Shown in pieces: positions 1 through 8,438 of a DNA stretch of 64,000 bases; position 1 is the stretch's first letter, and each line of letters opens with the position of its first letter. The notes under the pieces were generated by a model. It had not been told where the DNA came from and did not search any database. It saw only the letters and a list, made by a program, of their open reading frames with translations. This DNA comes from an uncultured Paracoccaceae bacterium (GTDB lineage Bacteria; Pseudomonadota; Alphaproteobacteria; Rhodobacterales; Rhodobacteraceae), in NCBI GenBank assembly GCA_947500055.1, contig CANMQO010000003.1:248001-312000 (forward strand), read 5' to 3'. A program made the translations under genes and the position numbers.

Positions 1-1
1 T

Positions 2-826
2 GTCGTACCGCCGATGAAATTCGCCGAGGAAAGCTGCATCGCCATGGAACACTGCATCCGTGCAGGCATGCCCGTGTTGTTGCTATCGGCTGGGCAGGCG
101 GGGGCCACAGCGCCAGCGCCGATCGCCCTGGCCATTGTGCAGGCCGTGGCGGAATGTCTGGCAGGGGTTGTGTATGTCAACGCTGTGTCGCCCGGACATC
201 CGGCGATCTTTGGCACATGGCCGTTTGTCTCCGACCTGCGCACCGGCGCGATGTCAGGCGGATCAGCCGAGCAGGCCTTGCTGACGGCGGGTTGTTCACA
301 GATGCACAAATTCTACGGTCTGCCCGGCGGTGCCGCTGCGGGCATATCCGACAGTAAACTGCCGGATATGCAGGCCGGCTGGGAACAGGGGATCACCAAT
401 GTTCTGGCCGGGCTATCGGGACTGAACATGGTTTATGAATCCGTTGGCATGCATGCTTCCCTGCTTGGGTTTTGTCTGGAATCGCTGGTGCTCGGCGATG
501 ATATCCTCGGGCAGGTCATGCGTTGCGTGCGCGGGATCGACGTGACCGAGGACAGCACCTCGATCGAGGCGATGAAGGCGGTCTGCCTTGGTGGGCCGGG
601 GCATTATCTGGGGTCAGATCAAACACTGAATCTGATGCAGACCGAATATATCTATCCAACACTTGGCAACCGGATGAGCCCCAAGGAATGGGGCGAGGCG
701 GATAGACCGATGTTGCTCGACAAGGCGATTGAGCGCAAAAATGAGATCCTCGCCAACGCGAAAATCCAGATTGATCCAGCGCTCGATGCGGAAATCCGGG
801 CCGACTACAACATCTATTTCAACTAA
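2..826 (+). CDS. Trimethylamine methyltransferase (MttB) superfamily protein, C-terminal part
   Basis: The reading frame is open to the left edge, so the gene begins outside the window and only about 274 C-terminal residues are seen. The barrel-like segments with glycine-rich stretches (GGSAEQALL, KFYGLPGGAAAG) and the ending with GxRxSPKEW and KAIERKNEIL match the MttB superfamily as I know it. Members move a methyl group from a methylamine or betaine to a corrinoid protein. No in-frame TAG occurs here, so nothing suggests a pyrrolysine enzyme, but the usual pyrrolysine position could lie upstream. A dehydrogenase gene follows 9 bases after the stop, suggesting an operon. The substrate cannot be read from this part. 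Confidence 0.85.
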   Translation, partial: VVPPMKFAEESCIAMEHCIRAGMPVLLLSAGQAGATAPAPIALAIVQAVAECLAGVVYVNAVSPGHPAIFGTWPFVSDLRTGAMSGGSAEQALLTAGCSQMHKFYGLPGGAAAGISDSKLPDMQAGWEQGITNVLAGLSGLNMVYESVGMHASLLGFCLESLVLGDDILGQVMRCVRGIDVTEDSTSIEAMKAVCLGGPGHYLGSDQTLNLMQTEYIYPTLGNRMSPKEWGEADRPMLLDKAIERKNEILANAKIQIDPALDAEIRADYNIYFN

Positions 827-835
827 GGAAACGCC

Positions 836-1735
836 ATGCATTACGGTTACATCGGGCTGGGCAATCTGGGCATCAATTGCGCGGGCTGCCTGCGCAAATC
901 AGGGTTGGATGTCACAGCGACGGACCTGAACAAATCGCTCGCTGAGCCGATCCAGTCGTTGGGGTGCAATTGGGCTGACGATGCGATCGGCGTCGCCAAG
1001 GCCGCCGATCACGTGATCACCTGCCTGCCTTCACCAGCAGTGACCGCCAAAGTGCTTGACGAAATCCTGCCCCATATGAAACCGGGCGCGCATTGGATCG
1101 AAATGTCAACATTGGGTCGGGACGACGTCCTGGAAATGGCACAGAAGGCCAGCGCGCATGGCGTGCGCATGATGGAACTGCCGGTCACCGGCGGGGTCCA
1201 TCTGGCCGCCCAGGGCAAAATCACCATGCTGGCTGGCGGTGACAAGGATATGTTTGATCTACACCTGCCCGCCATGCAGGCGATGGGTGATCAGGTCTTT
1301 CACATGGGGCCGCTCGGGTCTGCCGCGATCATCAAGGTGATCACCAACATGCTGGCCTTTATCCACCTCAAAGCCTGCGGCGAGGCGCTGATGCTGGCCA
1401 AGCGGGGCGGGCTGAATCTCGGGCAGGCATGGCACGCAATCAAGGCGTCATCAGGCAATTCCTTTGTGCATGAAACCGAAGGGGCGCTGGTGCTGAATGG
1501 GTCCTATGATATCGGGTTCAACATGGATCTGGTGCTGAAGGATCTCGGGTTCGCGATGGATTTCGGCAAGGAGTTCGAAGTGCCGCTCGATCTGGCCAGT
1601 GCGACACGGCAAAGCTACGTCGCAGCCCGGGCGGCTTATGGCGGGACCGCGGAATCACCTATGGTGGTCAAACTGCTGGAAGACCTTTTGCAAACAGACC
1701 TGCGCGCCGAAGGGTTCCCCGCCAAATTGGAATAG
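836..1735 (+). CDS. NAD(P)-dependent oxidoreductase, 3-hydroxyisobutyrate dehydrogenase family
   Basis: A 299-residue protein of normal length for the beta-hydroxyacid dehydrogenase family. The N-terminal Rossmann motif GLGNLG lies at residues 7-12. The conserved substrate segment is present (STLGR at 91-95, PVTGG at 116-120), and the probable catalytic lysine is K167 with N171 four residues on (IIKVITNML). The C-terminal half is the helical dimer domain. It probably oxidises a 3-hydroxyacid or reduces a semialdehyde. The substrate is not identifiable, and the adjoining MttB-family gene suggests a role in breaking down a methylated or branched small molecule. An AAGGA-like ribosome site precedes the ATG. 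Confidence 0.9.
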   Translation: MHYGYIGLGNLGINCAGCLRKSGLDVTATDLNKSLAEPIQSLGCNWADDAIGVAKAADHVITCLPSPAVTAKVLDEILPHMKPGAHWIEMSTLGRDDVLEMAQKASAHGVRMMELPVTGGVHLAAQGKITMLAGGDKDMFDLHLPAMQAMGDQVFHMGPLGSAAIIKVITNMLAFIHLKACGEALMLAKRGGLNLGQAWHAIKASSGNSFVHETEGALVLNGSYDIGFNMDLVLKDLGFAMDFGKEFEVPLDLASATRQSYVAARAAYGGTAESPMVVKLLEDLLQTDLRAEGFPAKLE

Positions 1736-1741
1736 CGCGCG

Positions 1742-2653
1742 TCAGCACGCCGCAAAAAACTCACGCCATGCGGCGATCACCAGGTCCGGGCATTCCTCGG
1801 CCAGAAAATGGCCGCCGGGCAGCGCCCAACCTTCCACTTGCGCCGCCCGCTCGCGCCACAAGGCCAAGCTGTCAAAATGGGCTTCAATCGCGCCATCCTT
1901 GCCCCACAGGGTCAGAAGCGGCATCTGCAATAGCGTGGGGTCAGCATCGTCATGGGCGATATCAATGGTCGCCGCTGCGCGATAGTCCTCGCAGGCGCAA
2001 TGGATCAGGGACGGATCATCGAAACAGGTCAGGTACTCATCCAGCGCCTGCTGGACAAAAGGGGCGGGCGTTTTCGACAGGCCTATTGATTTGGTCAGCC
2101 AGAAAAACGCAGGATCCCCGCCGATCAGCGTTTCAGGGAACGGATGTGGCAAGGTCAGCCAATACCAATGCCAGTAGCGATGGGCGAAACCACTATCGGC
2201 CTCGCGATACATCTCGCGGGTGGGGGCGATATCCAGAATGGCAAGGGCACGCACCTTATCAGGATGATCCGCCGCCAGGCGATGCGCCACGCGGGCGCCA
2301 CGGTCATGGGCGCCTACCAGAAACCGGTCGTGGCCCAGCGAATCCATGACCGCAATCACATCACGAGCCATAGCACGTTTGGAATGGGGGGCATGATCCG
2401 GGGCACTGGGCGGTTTCACCGACCGGCCATAGCCGCGCAAATCCATGCAAATGACGCGATAGTCGCGGGCAAGATCGGCAGCCACCGCATGCCACATGGC
2501 CGACGTCTGGGGATACCCGTGCAACAGGACCAAAGGGGGGCCATCACCGCCGATGCGGCAAAACATCGGACCATCGGGACCTGTAATGAACCGTTCTTCG
2601 AACCCGTCAAAAAACCGGGGGGCGATGGGTGCGGCAGCGGCGGCAGGATGCAT
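1742..2653 (-). CDS. Alpha/beta hydrolase, fluoroacetate dehalogenase-like
   Basis: A 303-residue alpha/beta hydrolase with the oxyanion segment HGYPQ at 45-49. The nucleophile elbow is HDRG, with D117 as nucleophile. From memory of the fluoroacetate dehalogenase RPA1163 (D110, R111, R114, D134, H155, W156, Y219, H280), the equivalents here are D117, R118, R121, D141, H162, W163, Y224 and H282, so both carboxylate-binding arginines and the halide pocket appear complete. The likely reaction is hydrolysis of a haloacetate to glycolate. An AAGGA ribosome site lies 7 bases before the ATG. The gene converges with the upstream dehydrogenase, 6 bases between stops. An epoxide hydrolase is less likely given the HDRG..R pattern. 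Confidence 0.85.
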   Translation of the reverse strand: MHPAAAAAPIAPRFFDGFEERFITGPDGPMFCRIGGDGPPLVLLHGYPQTSAMWHAVAADLARDYRVICMDLRGYGRSVKPPSAPDHAPHSKRAMARDVIAVMDSLGHDRFLVGAHDRGARVAHRLAADHPDKVRALAILDIAPTREMYREADSGFAHRYWHWYWLTLPHPFPETLIGGDPAFFWLTKSIGLSKTPAPFVQQALDEYLTCFDDPSLIHCACEDYRAAATIDIAHDDADPTLLQMPLLTLWGKDGAIEAHFDSLALWRERAAQVEGWALPGGHFLAEECPDLVIAAWREFFAAC

Positions 2654-2836
2654 CTTAATTCCTTAATTTCAACGGCTTACAGCGAAACAGGCAACAGCTG
2701 ATCAGCAGATTAACGCGGGCACTACCTGTGGGTGAACTGACGTAGGGTAATTCATTTCTATAGTGAACCCGGAGATAATACTGTTACACTTTTCGGACAA
2801 ATCAAAAATATGAAGTCCAAAGGTTGGGGGAAAACC

Positions 2837-5800
2837 ATGACATTTCACCGCGCAAATTTCCATTTCGGCACATTTGATGATGACGTTCTGACGGGCAGCG
2901 AAGGACGTGACATCGTCTTTGGGCTGTGGGGGGACGACACGATCAACACCGGTGCCGGCAATGACATCATCTTTGGCGGCTGGGGTAATGATATCATTGA
3001 CGCTGGCGAAGGCGACGACCGGGTGTTCGGCGGGTTTGGCGATGATGTGATCGCCGGTAGCGCGGGCAATGACTACATTCGTGGCGGCTTTGGGTTTGAT
3101 ACCGTCACCTATGAAGGCGGGATCGCCGATTATGACATCTCGATTGGTCACGGGTTCTGGGGCAAGACAACCGTCACATCGCTAAGCGATGTGGCCGACG
3201 CGGGCAAAGACAAGCTTTTCGGGGTCGAAGCACTGTTTTTTGTCGCAGATGATTACACGCTTTATCTTGACGGAACCAACAACGCCGTACTGGCCGGTGA
3301 TGATACGGCCACAACCGATGAGGACAGCGTGCTGACCATCTCAGCAGCTGATCTGCTGGCCAATGATCGGGAGTTTGATGGCGATACGATCACCCTGACT
3401 TCGGTATCGGCGACCAGCGCGGCGGGGGCCACGATTACGCTTGTGGACGGATCCATCAGCTATGATGCAGGCGCGATTTTCAATGACCTGAATGCAGGTG
3501 AAACCGCGACGGACACATTTACCTACACGGTCGATGACGGCAAGGGTGGCACCGACACGGCGACCGTCACTGTGACGATCACCGGCAATGACGACACCCC
3601 CCCGATTGAGGCGCGGATCAACGAATTCCACTACGACAATGCCGGTAGCGACGTTGGCGAATTCATCGAAATCCGCGTCAATACGGGGGCTGACGCATCC
3701 ACGCTCGCCGTGGAACTTTATAACGGCAGCAATGGCAGCGTTTACAACACGCTGTCACTGCCCGCTGCACCGGTCAGCAGCGATGGTACCTATGATTACT
3801 ACGTGATCGACCTGCCTGCCAACGGGCTGCAGAATGGCTCACCGGACGGAATCGCCCTGTCAAACGGTGGCGCGCTGATCGAATTCCTCAGCTACGAAGG
3901 CACGCTGGCGGGGGTTGGTGGCGCCGCCGATGGGGTCACCTCAACCGATATTGGCGTTGCCGAGAATGGCGGCACAAGTATTGGCGACAGTCTGCAACGC
4001 AATGATGATGGCACATGGGATGAAGCGGCGCCGAATACGTCCGGTGCGGCCAATATCCCGGTGCTCGTCGCCCGGATCAACGAATTCCATTACGACAACA
4101 TCGGAACCGATCAGGGCGAGTTCATCGAAATTCGGGTCAATGCAGGCGGCGATGTGTCCGGGGTTGCGGTTGAACTTTATAACGGTAGCAACGGAACGAC
4201 CTATGACACGCTGTCCTTGCCCGCCACACCGGCCAGCAGTGATGGCACATATGATTACTACGTGCTCAACCTTCCCACAAACGGGCTGCAAAACGGTGCG
4301 CCTGACGGGATCGCCCTGTCGAATGATGGAAAGTTGATCGAATTCCTCAGCTATGAGGGCGAGTTGACCGCAGTGGGCGGCAGTGCGGATGGTGTCACCT
4401 CAACCGATATCGGCGTCAGCGAAAACAGCGGGACTGTTATTGGCGCATCCCTGCAACGAAACGAGGCTGGCAGTTGGGCCGCGACAGAGGTCAACACATC
4501 CGGTGCGGCAAATGTCATCCCGGCCGGTCCGACAACCGCACAAATCAACGAGTTCCATTACGACAATGAAGGCAGCGATATTGGCGAATTCATCGAAATT
4601 CGTGTGGAAACCGGTGAGGATGTCAGCAATCTGACCCTTGACCTCTACAACGGTAATGGCGGCGTCGTTTACAACACCCTCGCCGTCAGCAGTGGTACCG
4701 TCACCAGCGATGGTACCTATGATTATTACGTCATCGACACGCCGGGCATCCAGAACGGACCGGACGCCATCGCATTGTCCAATGACGGGGTGGTTGTGGA
4801 ATTCGTCAGCTATGAGGGCGAAGTCACAGCAACCGACGGCCCCGCCACGGGTTTGACGTCAACCGATGTCGGTGTCGCCGAGACAAGCAGCACATTGGCC
4901 GGTGATTCTTTGCAGCGGGGCACAGACGGCGTCTGGTTCGGGCCATCTGCTGACACACGCGGTGCGGCGAATGAGGCCGTTGTCGAACCGGGTGAAGACC
5001 GGCTGATCAGCGAAATCCAGGGCAGTGGTGACGCCTCTGCGCTTGTTGGTGACATCGTCAATGTCGAGGCAGTCGTGACCCATATCGTTTCCAACGGCTA
5101 CTACCTGCAGGAAGAAGACAGCGATGCCGATGGTGACGCGTCAACATCCGAAGGCATCTTTGTTTTCACCGGTAGCGCGCCAACGGTCAGCGTTGGTAAT
5201 CTGGTTGGGATCACCGGTGAAGTGGCCGAATTCTTTGGCCTGACCCAGATCACCAATGTCAGTGCAACAGCCGTGATCGCAGCAGTGGTGGCAACGCCAA
5301 CCGCGGCCAGCATCCTGCTATCGCCCAACGCTGCCCCGGATTATGAGGCGGTCGAAGGCATGTTGATCAATGTCACCTCGGGTACACCAGACCCGCTGAC
5401 GGTGATTGAAAACTTCAACTTTGACCGTTTCGGGCAATTGGTGATCAGCGCCGGGGTGCAAACTCAGGCAACGCAGCTTTTCGATGCACAAACCGAAGCG
5501 GCCGAGATTGCAGCACATCAGGAAGCGAACGAAAACAACCGGCTCATTCTGGAAGATGGGGTTGGGTCGCAAAACCCCGACCAGTTTGAATTTGTTCCCG
5601 GCGGACCGGGTGATAACGGCAACGGGTTCCTCGATTCCGGCGATGATTTCAGCGATGGCGGATCAACGCTGCGGCTTGGCACGGAACTCACCGATGACGT
5701 CACCGGCGTGCTGTCCTACGCATTCGGTGATTACCAACTGGTGGTCACCGAAACGCTGGATATTGACGAGTCGACAAATAGCGGCGCGCGGCAGGACACC

Positions 5801-6961
5801 CCCGATGACGTGGGCGGCAGCCTGCAAGTGGCCAGCGTGAACGTTCTCAACTATTTCTCGACCATCGACGAACCCGGTGCTGGGTCCGGGCCAAACGGTC
5901 TCGACCCGCGCGGTGCGGACACCCCCGAAGAACTGGTACGACAGACCGAAAAGCTGGTGGCCGCCATTACCGGAACCCAGGCCGAAGTGTTTGCCCTGCA
6001 GGAAATCGAAAACGGGGGGTTCGGGGCAGATAGCGCCATCCAGACACTCGTTGACGCGCTGAACACAGAAGCAACAGCAACGGGATCGGGGGCCTCCTAT
6101 GCCTTTGCGGACCCGACCACTGATGCGGGTTTCATCGGCACGGATGCGATCAGCACCGGCATCATTTACGATGAAAATGCGGTCAGGTTGGTACATTCGG
6201 AATTCCTCGTATTCAACGAATCCTCTGCCGCTGACACGTTCGCATTGGCCAACCTGCTCGACACTGCGCTGGGGACAAACCGGGTTGGCGACTTCCAACG
6301 CAATCGGCCTTCCGTCGCCGCGACCTTTGAGGATCTTGCGACCGGCGAAACCTTCACTGTTGTGTCGTCACACTTCAAATCCAAGGGGCCAAGCGGGTTG
6401 GATCGTCTGGCAGATGATGCGCAACGGGCAATCGACAACGGCACAGCAACCGGGTTCACCCAAGCCGATGTTGATGCATTGCGGGCTGATCCGAACTTTG
6501 ATCAGGGCAATGGGCAGGGGTTCTGGAATCAGGTGCGGCTGGATGCAGCTGTCGAGCTGGGTGACTGGATCGAGAACACCTATAATGGGGGCGGAACAGA
6601 AAACTACCTGCTGCTGGGCGACCTGAACGCCTATGCTGAGGAAGATCCGGTGCAGCATCTTGATGACGATGCCGGTCTGGTCGACCTGATCGACACCTTC
6701 ATCGGACAGGATGAGGCATATAGCTTTGTCTTTGACGGGCAACGCGGCACCCTTGATCAGGGGTTCGCAGATGATGGATTGGCGGGCTTTGTCACCGGGG
6801 CCACAGAATGGCACATCAATGCGGACGAGCCGGATCTGCTGAACTACGATTCATCCTTCAAGAACCCGGATTTCTATAATGACGGGGTCTTTGCCTCTTC
6901 CGACCATGATCCGCTGATCATCGGGCTGGACTTTGGCGATGGTGGTAGCGGAATCGCCTAA
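2837..6961 (+). CDS. ExeM/NucH-family secreted endonuclease with RTX, cadherin-like and three LTD domains
   Basis: A 1374-residue modular protein. Residues about 10-80 carry RTX calcium-binding repeats (GGxGxDx type). Residues about 155-250 form a cadherin-like or tandem-Ig domain. Three lamin-tail-like repeats begin with the motif INEFHYDN near 259, 412 and 568. An OB-fold nuclease-associated region starts near 720, and an endonuclease/exonuclease/phosphatase domain runs from about 996 to the end, with NVLNY, GDLNAY and SSDHDP metal/catalytic motifs. It probably degrades extracellular DNA. There is no Sec signal, and the RTX repeats point to type I secretion, though no transporter lies nearby. 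The ATG at 2837 has a G-rich ribosome site; the in-frame ATG at 2810 has none. Confidence 0.88.
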   Translation: MTFHRANFHFGTFDDDVLTGSEGRDIVFGLWGDDTINTGAGNDIIFGGWGNDIIDAGEGDDRVFGGFGDDVIAGSAGNDYIRGGFGFDTVTYEGGIADYDISIGHGFWGKTTVTSLSDVADAGKDKLFGVEALFFVADDYTLYLDGTNNAVLAGDDTATTDEDSVLTISAADLLANDREFDGDTITLTSVSATSAAGATITLVDGSISYDAGAIFNDLNAGETATDTFTYTVDDGKGGTDTATVTVTITGNDDTPPIEARINEFHYDNAGSDVGEFIEIRVNTGADASTLAVELYNGSNGSVYNTLSLPAAPVSSDGTYDYYVIDLPANGLQNGSPDGIALSNGGALIEFLSYEGTLAGVGGAADGVTSTDIGVAENGGTSIGDSLQRNDDGTWDEAAPNTSGAANIPVLVARINEFHYDNIGTDQGEFIEIRVNAGGDVSGVAVELYNGSNGTTYDTLSLPATPASSDGTYDYYVLNLPTNGLQNGAPDGIALSNDGKLIEFLSYEGELTAVGGSADGVTSTDIGVSENSGTVIGASLQRNEAGSWAATEVNTSGAANVIPAGPTTAQINEFHYDNEGSDIGEFIEIRVETGEDVSNLTLDLYNGNGGVVYNTLAVSSGTVTSDGTYDYYVIDTPGIQNGPDAIALSNDGVVVEFVSYEGEVTATDGPATGLTSTDVGVAETSSTLAGDSLQRGTDGVWFGPSADTRGAANEAVVEPGEDRLISEIQGSGDASALVGDIVNVEAVVTHIVSNGYYLQEEDSDADGDASTSEGIFVFTGSAPTVSVGNLVGITGEVAEFFGLTQITNVSATAVIAAVVATPTAASILLSPNAAPDYEAVEGMLINVTSGTPDPLTVIENFNFDRFGQLVISAGVQTQATQLFDAQTEAAEIAAHQEANENNRLILEDGVGSQNPDQFEFVPGGPGDNGNGFLDSGDDFSDGGSTLRLGTELTDDVTGVLSYAFGDYQLVVTETLDIDESTNSGARQDTPDDVGGSLQVASVNVLNYFSTIDEPGAGSGPNGLDPRGADTPEELVRQTEKLVAAITGTQAEVFALQEIENGGFGADSAIQTLVDALNTEATATGSGASYAFADPTTDAGFIGTDAISTGIIYDENAVRLVHSEFLVFNESSAADTFALANLLDTALGTNRVGDFQRNRPSVAATFEDLATGETFTVVSSHFKSKGPSGLDRLADDAQRAIDNGTATGFTQADVDALRADPNFDQGNGQGFWNQVRLDAAVELGDWIENTYNGGGTENYLLLGDLNAYAEEDPVQHLDDDAGLVDLIDTFIGQDEAYSFVFDGQRGTLDQGFADDGLAGFVTGATEWHINADEPDLLNYDSSFKNPDFYNDGVFASSDHDPLIIGLDFGDGGSGIA
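3611..4975 (+). repeat. Three in-frame tandem lamin-tail-domain repeats inside the nuclease gene
   Basis: The units begin at 3611, 4070 and 4538 (spacing 459 and 468 bases). Each starts with (A)(R/Q)INEFHYDN and contains GEFIEIRV, DGTYDYYV, LSYEGE-like and TSTD(I/V)GV blocks. The first two are close to each other at the DNA level, and the third is more diverged and slightly shorter in the middle. This looks like stepwise internal duplication. Confidence 0.85.
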
Positions 6962-6969
6962 TCAAGAAG

Positions 6970-6995
6970 GCGCGGCGGCAATCAGGTCGCCGCGC
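6970..6995. terminator. GC-rich hairpin between nuclease gene and convergent gene
   Basis: GCGCGGCG and CGCCGCGC form a perfect 8-base stem with a 10-base loop, placed 8 bases after the nuclease stop. No T-tract follows on either strand, so intrinsic termination is uncertain. It lies between convergent genes, where a shared terminator is expected. Confidence 0.4.
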
Positions 6996-7036
6996 TACGC
7001 CTACAGCGTATTACGAAATACCTGAAGCATAACGCT

Positions 7037-7819
7037 CTATGCGGTAATTGCGGTCCATGACCCGATGATCGCAGCAAGGTCGCCGGGTTTGTAGGACATC
7101 ATGCAGGCCTCATCGTCGACAAGCGCTAGTGCGGCACCCAGTTCACCCTCAATCGCATCATCAAGGCAGATCAACATCGGGCCGTCATGCTTTGGATGAA
7201 GTGCCTTGAAACGTTTGCGAAATTCCGGGATCTGCTCTTCCCACATCGCCTTCAGCACATCGCTTTCGCCACCCTGCTCGGCAATTTTACCGGCATTGAT
7301 ATGGATCAGACCAACCAGCTTATCCGCATTCGCCGCAAGGAAACGTTCCATCGGGGGGGCCGGGGTCGCATCCATATCGACGTCCCAAATTTCCGCCAAC
7401 CCCGTTGCCGAAATACCGGCATCGCCGCTGCTGCCAAGCGACTGAACCGGGGTGCTGCGGACGGTCACAACGCCAGCCGCATCGCCCAACGCCGTCAACA
7501 AGGCGCCTGTGTTTTCCAATAGGTCCGGCTCATCGCGCGACAGAACCTGTCCAACGATATCACTTGCACCAGCAACATCAGCGTCGATGTCGACGATACC
7601 CCGCATGCGGCGACCGGCGACAACGGCACTGACCGTCACCGCACCCATGCCAAAGACAAGTGTGCGTTCCAGTACCGTGTTATCCACTTCCGCCAAGATC
7701 GCGGCCAACACTGATGGCGCGCCACCCTGACTGATCACGCGCGCGCCGCCATCCGCGAACACGGCATCATCCGCTATCAAGGCATTCAGTTTGGCAGCAA
7801 AGGCTGTTCGGTCAGTCAA
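7037..7819 (-). CDS. Uncharacterised protein, last gene of the GTPase/kinase block
   Basis: About 260 residues, not recognised. The chosen start is a TTG at 7819 (reading M-TDRTAFAAKLN): the frame upstream of it overlaps the preceding gene out of phase and looks non-coding, and no ATG occurs before the conserved-looking core. The central part (residues about 25-75) alternates hydrophobic strands and helices and could be a profilin/roadblock-like fold. The C-terminal half has a WEEQIPEFRKRF helix and ends in SYKPGDLAAIIGSW. No signal peptide or membrane segment is seen. It follows the roadblock-like gene by 34 bases and is probably co-transcribed and functionally linked to it. Function unknown. 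Confidence 0.6.
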   Translation of the reverse strand: MTDRTAFAAKLNALIADDAVFADGGARVISQGGAPSVLAAILAEVDNTVLERTLVFGMGAVTVSAVVAGRRMRGIVDIDADVAGASDIVGQVLSRDEPDLLENTGALLTALGDAAGVVTVRSTPVQSLGSSGDAGISATGLAEIWDVDMDATPAPPMERFLAANADKLVGLIHINAGKIAEQGGESDVLKAMWEEQIPEFRKRFKALHPKHDGPMLICLDDAIEGELGAALALVDDEACMMSYKPGDLAAIIGSWTAITA

Positions 7820-7853
7820 AGAAGTTGTCCCACATGTATTCGTGTCAACTCTC

Positions 7854-8219
7854 TTACGCCCCGCCGCTGATCTTGGCCAGACATGGGCGGGCATCGGACA
7901 AAAATGATGCCACATCAACACCCGGTTTGCAGACACAGCACAACACATCGGCTGGTTCGTTTGGCGCACGCAGAAAAATGCGCAGCTGGTCATTGGTCGC
8001 AATGAATGCCGCGCTGCTGGGACGTTCGCCAAACGCTGCGGGTTTCTTGACAGTGCCGAGCGCCATTGCCGCCTCTGCGCAGAGACGGTCAAGCACCTCG
8101 CGCCGATGGTTCGCATCCGAATTTGTGATCAAAACCATTTGCGTCGACAAATCCGCGAAAGCGACAGTCTCGCATTCGTCAAATTTGCTGTGTAACGCAT
8201 CCAAAACATCCGCAACCAT
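7854..8219 (-). CDS. Small protein, possible roadblock/LC7-like domain
   Basis: 121 residues, soluble, no signal peptide. The opening (LDALHSKF, ETVAFADLSTQMVLIT) has the helix then strand-strand pattern of roadblock/LC7 proteins. In bacteria such proteins often act as regulators of small GTPases (for example MglB). The resemblance is by eye only. The position beside three dynamin-like GTPase genes on the same strand supports a GTPase-partner role. Cysteines cluster near the C-terminus (LCCVC). It is followed 34 bases later by an unknown gene. A 219-base gap separates it from the last GTPase gene, so it may have its own promoter. Confidence 0.55.
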   Translation of the reverse strand: MVADVLDALHSKFDECETVAFADLSTQMVLITNSDANHRREVLDRLCAEAAMALGTVKKPAAFGERPSSAAFIATNDQLRIFLRAPNEPADVLCCVCKPGVDVASFLSDARPCLAKISGGA

Positions 8220-8251
8220 GTGCCAAGCCCCAATTCCATCCCACGTTCTTC

Positions 8252-8273
8252 GTGACTACGGCAAAATAGTCAC
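8252..8273. promoter_or_regulatory. Inverted repeat upstream of the roadblock-like gene
   Basis: A perfect 7-base dyad, GTGACTA and TAGTCAC, separated by 8 bases, lies 33-54 bases upstream of the minus-strand start at 8219. This is an operator-like position. A longer dyad, TCCGGCC/GGCCGGA, lies at 8341-8373 just after the GTPase gene stop and may be a weak terminator. The factor is unknown. Confidence 0.35.
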
Positions 8274-8438
8274 TTGTGGAAGCCCATCCAAGATGTCGCG
8301 TGTATCAGGTGTATTGGGATTATGGGTTTCGCAGGTCATTTCCGGCCAACGCACGGTAAATTAGCGGGCCGGAGATCAGGCAGATATCAATGTAGGTCAC
8401 ACCGATTGGGACGGGCACGGAATGCCCAGCCCCTAAGA

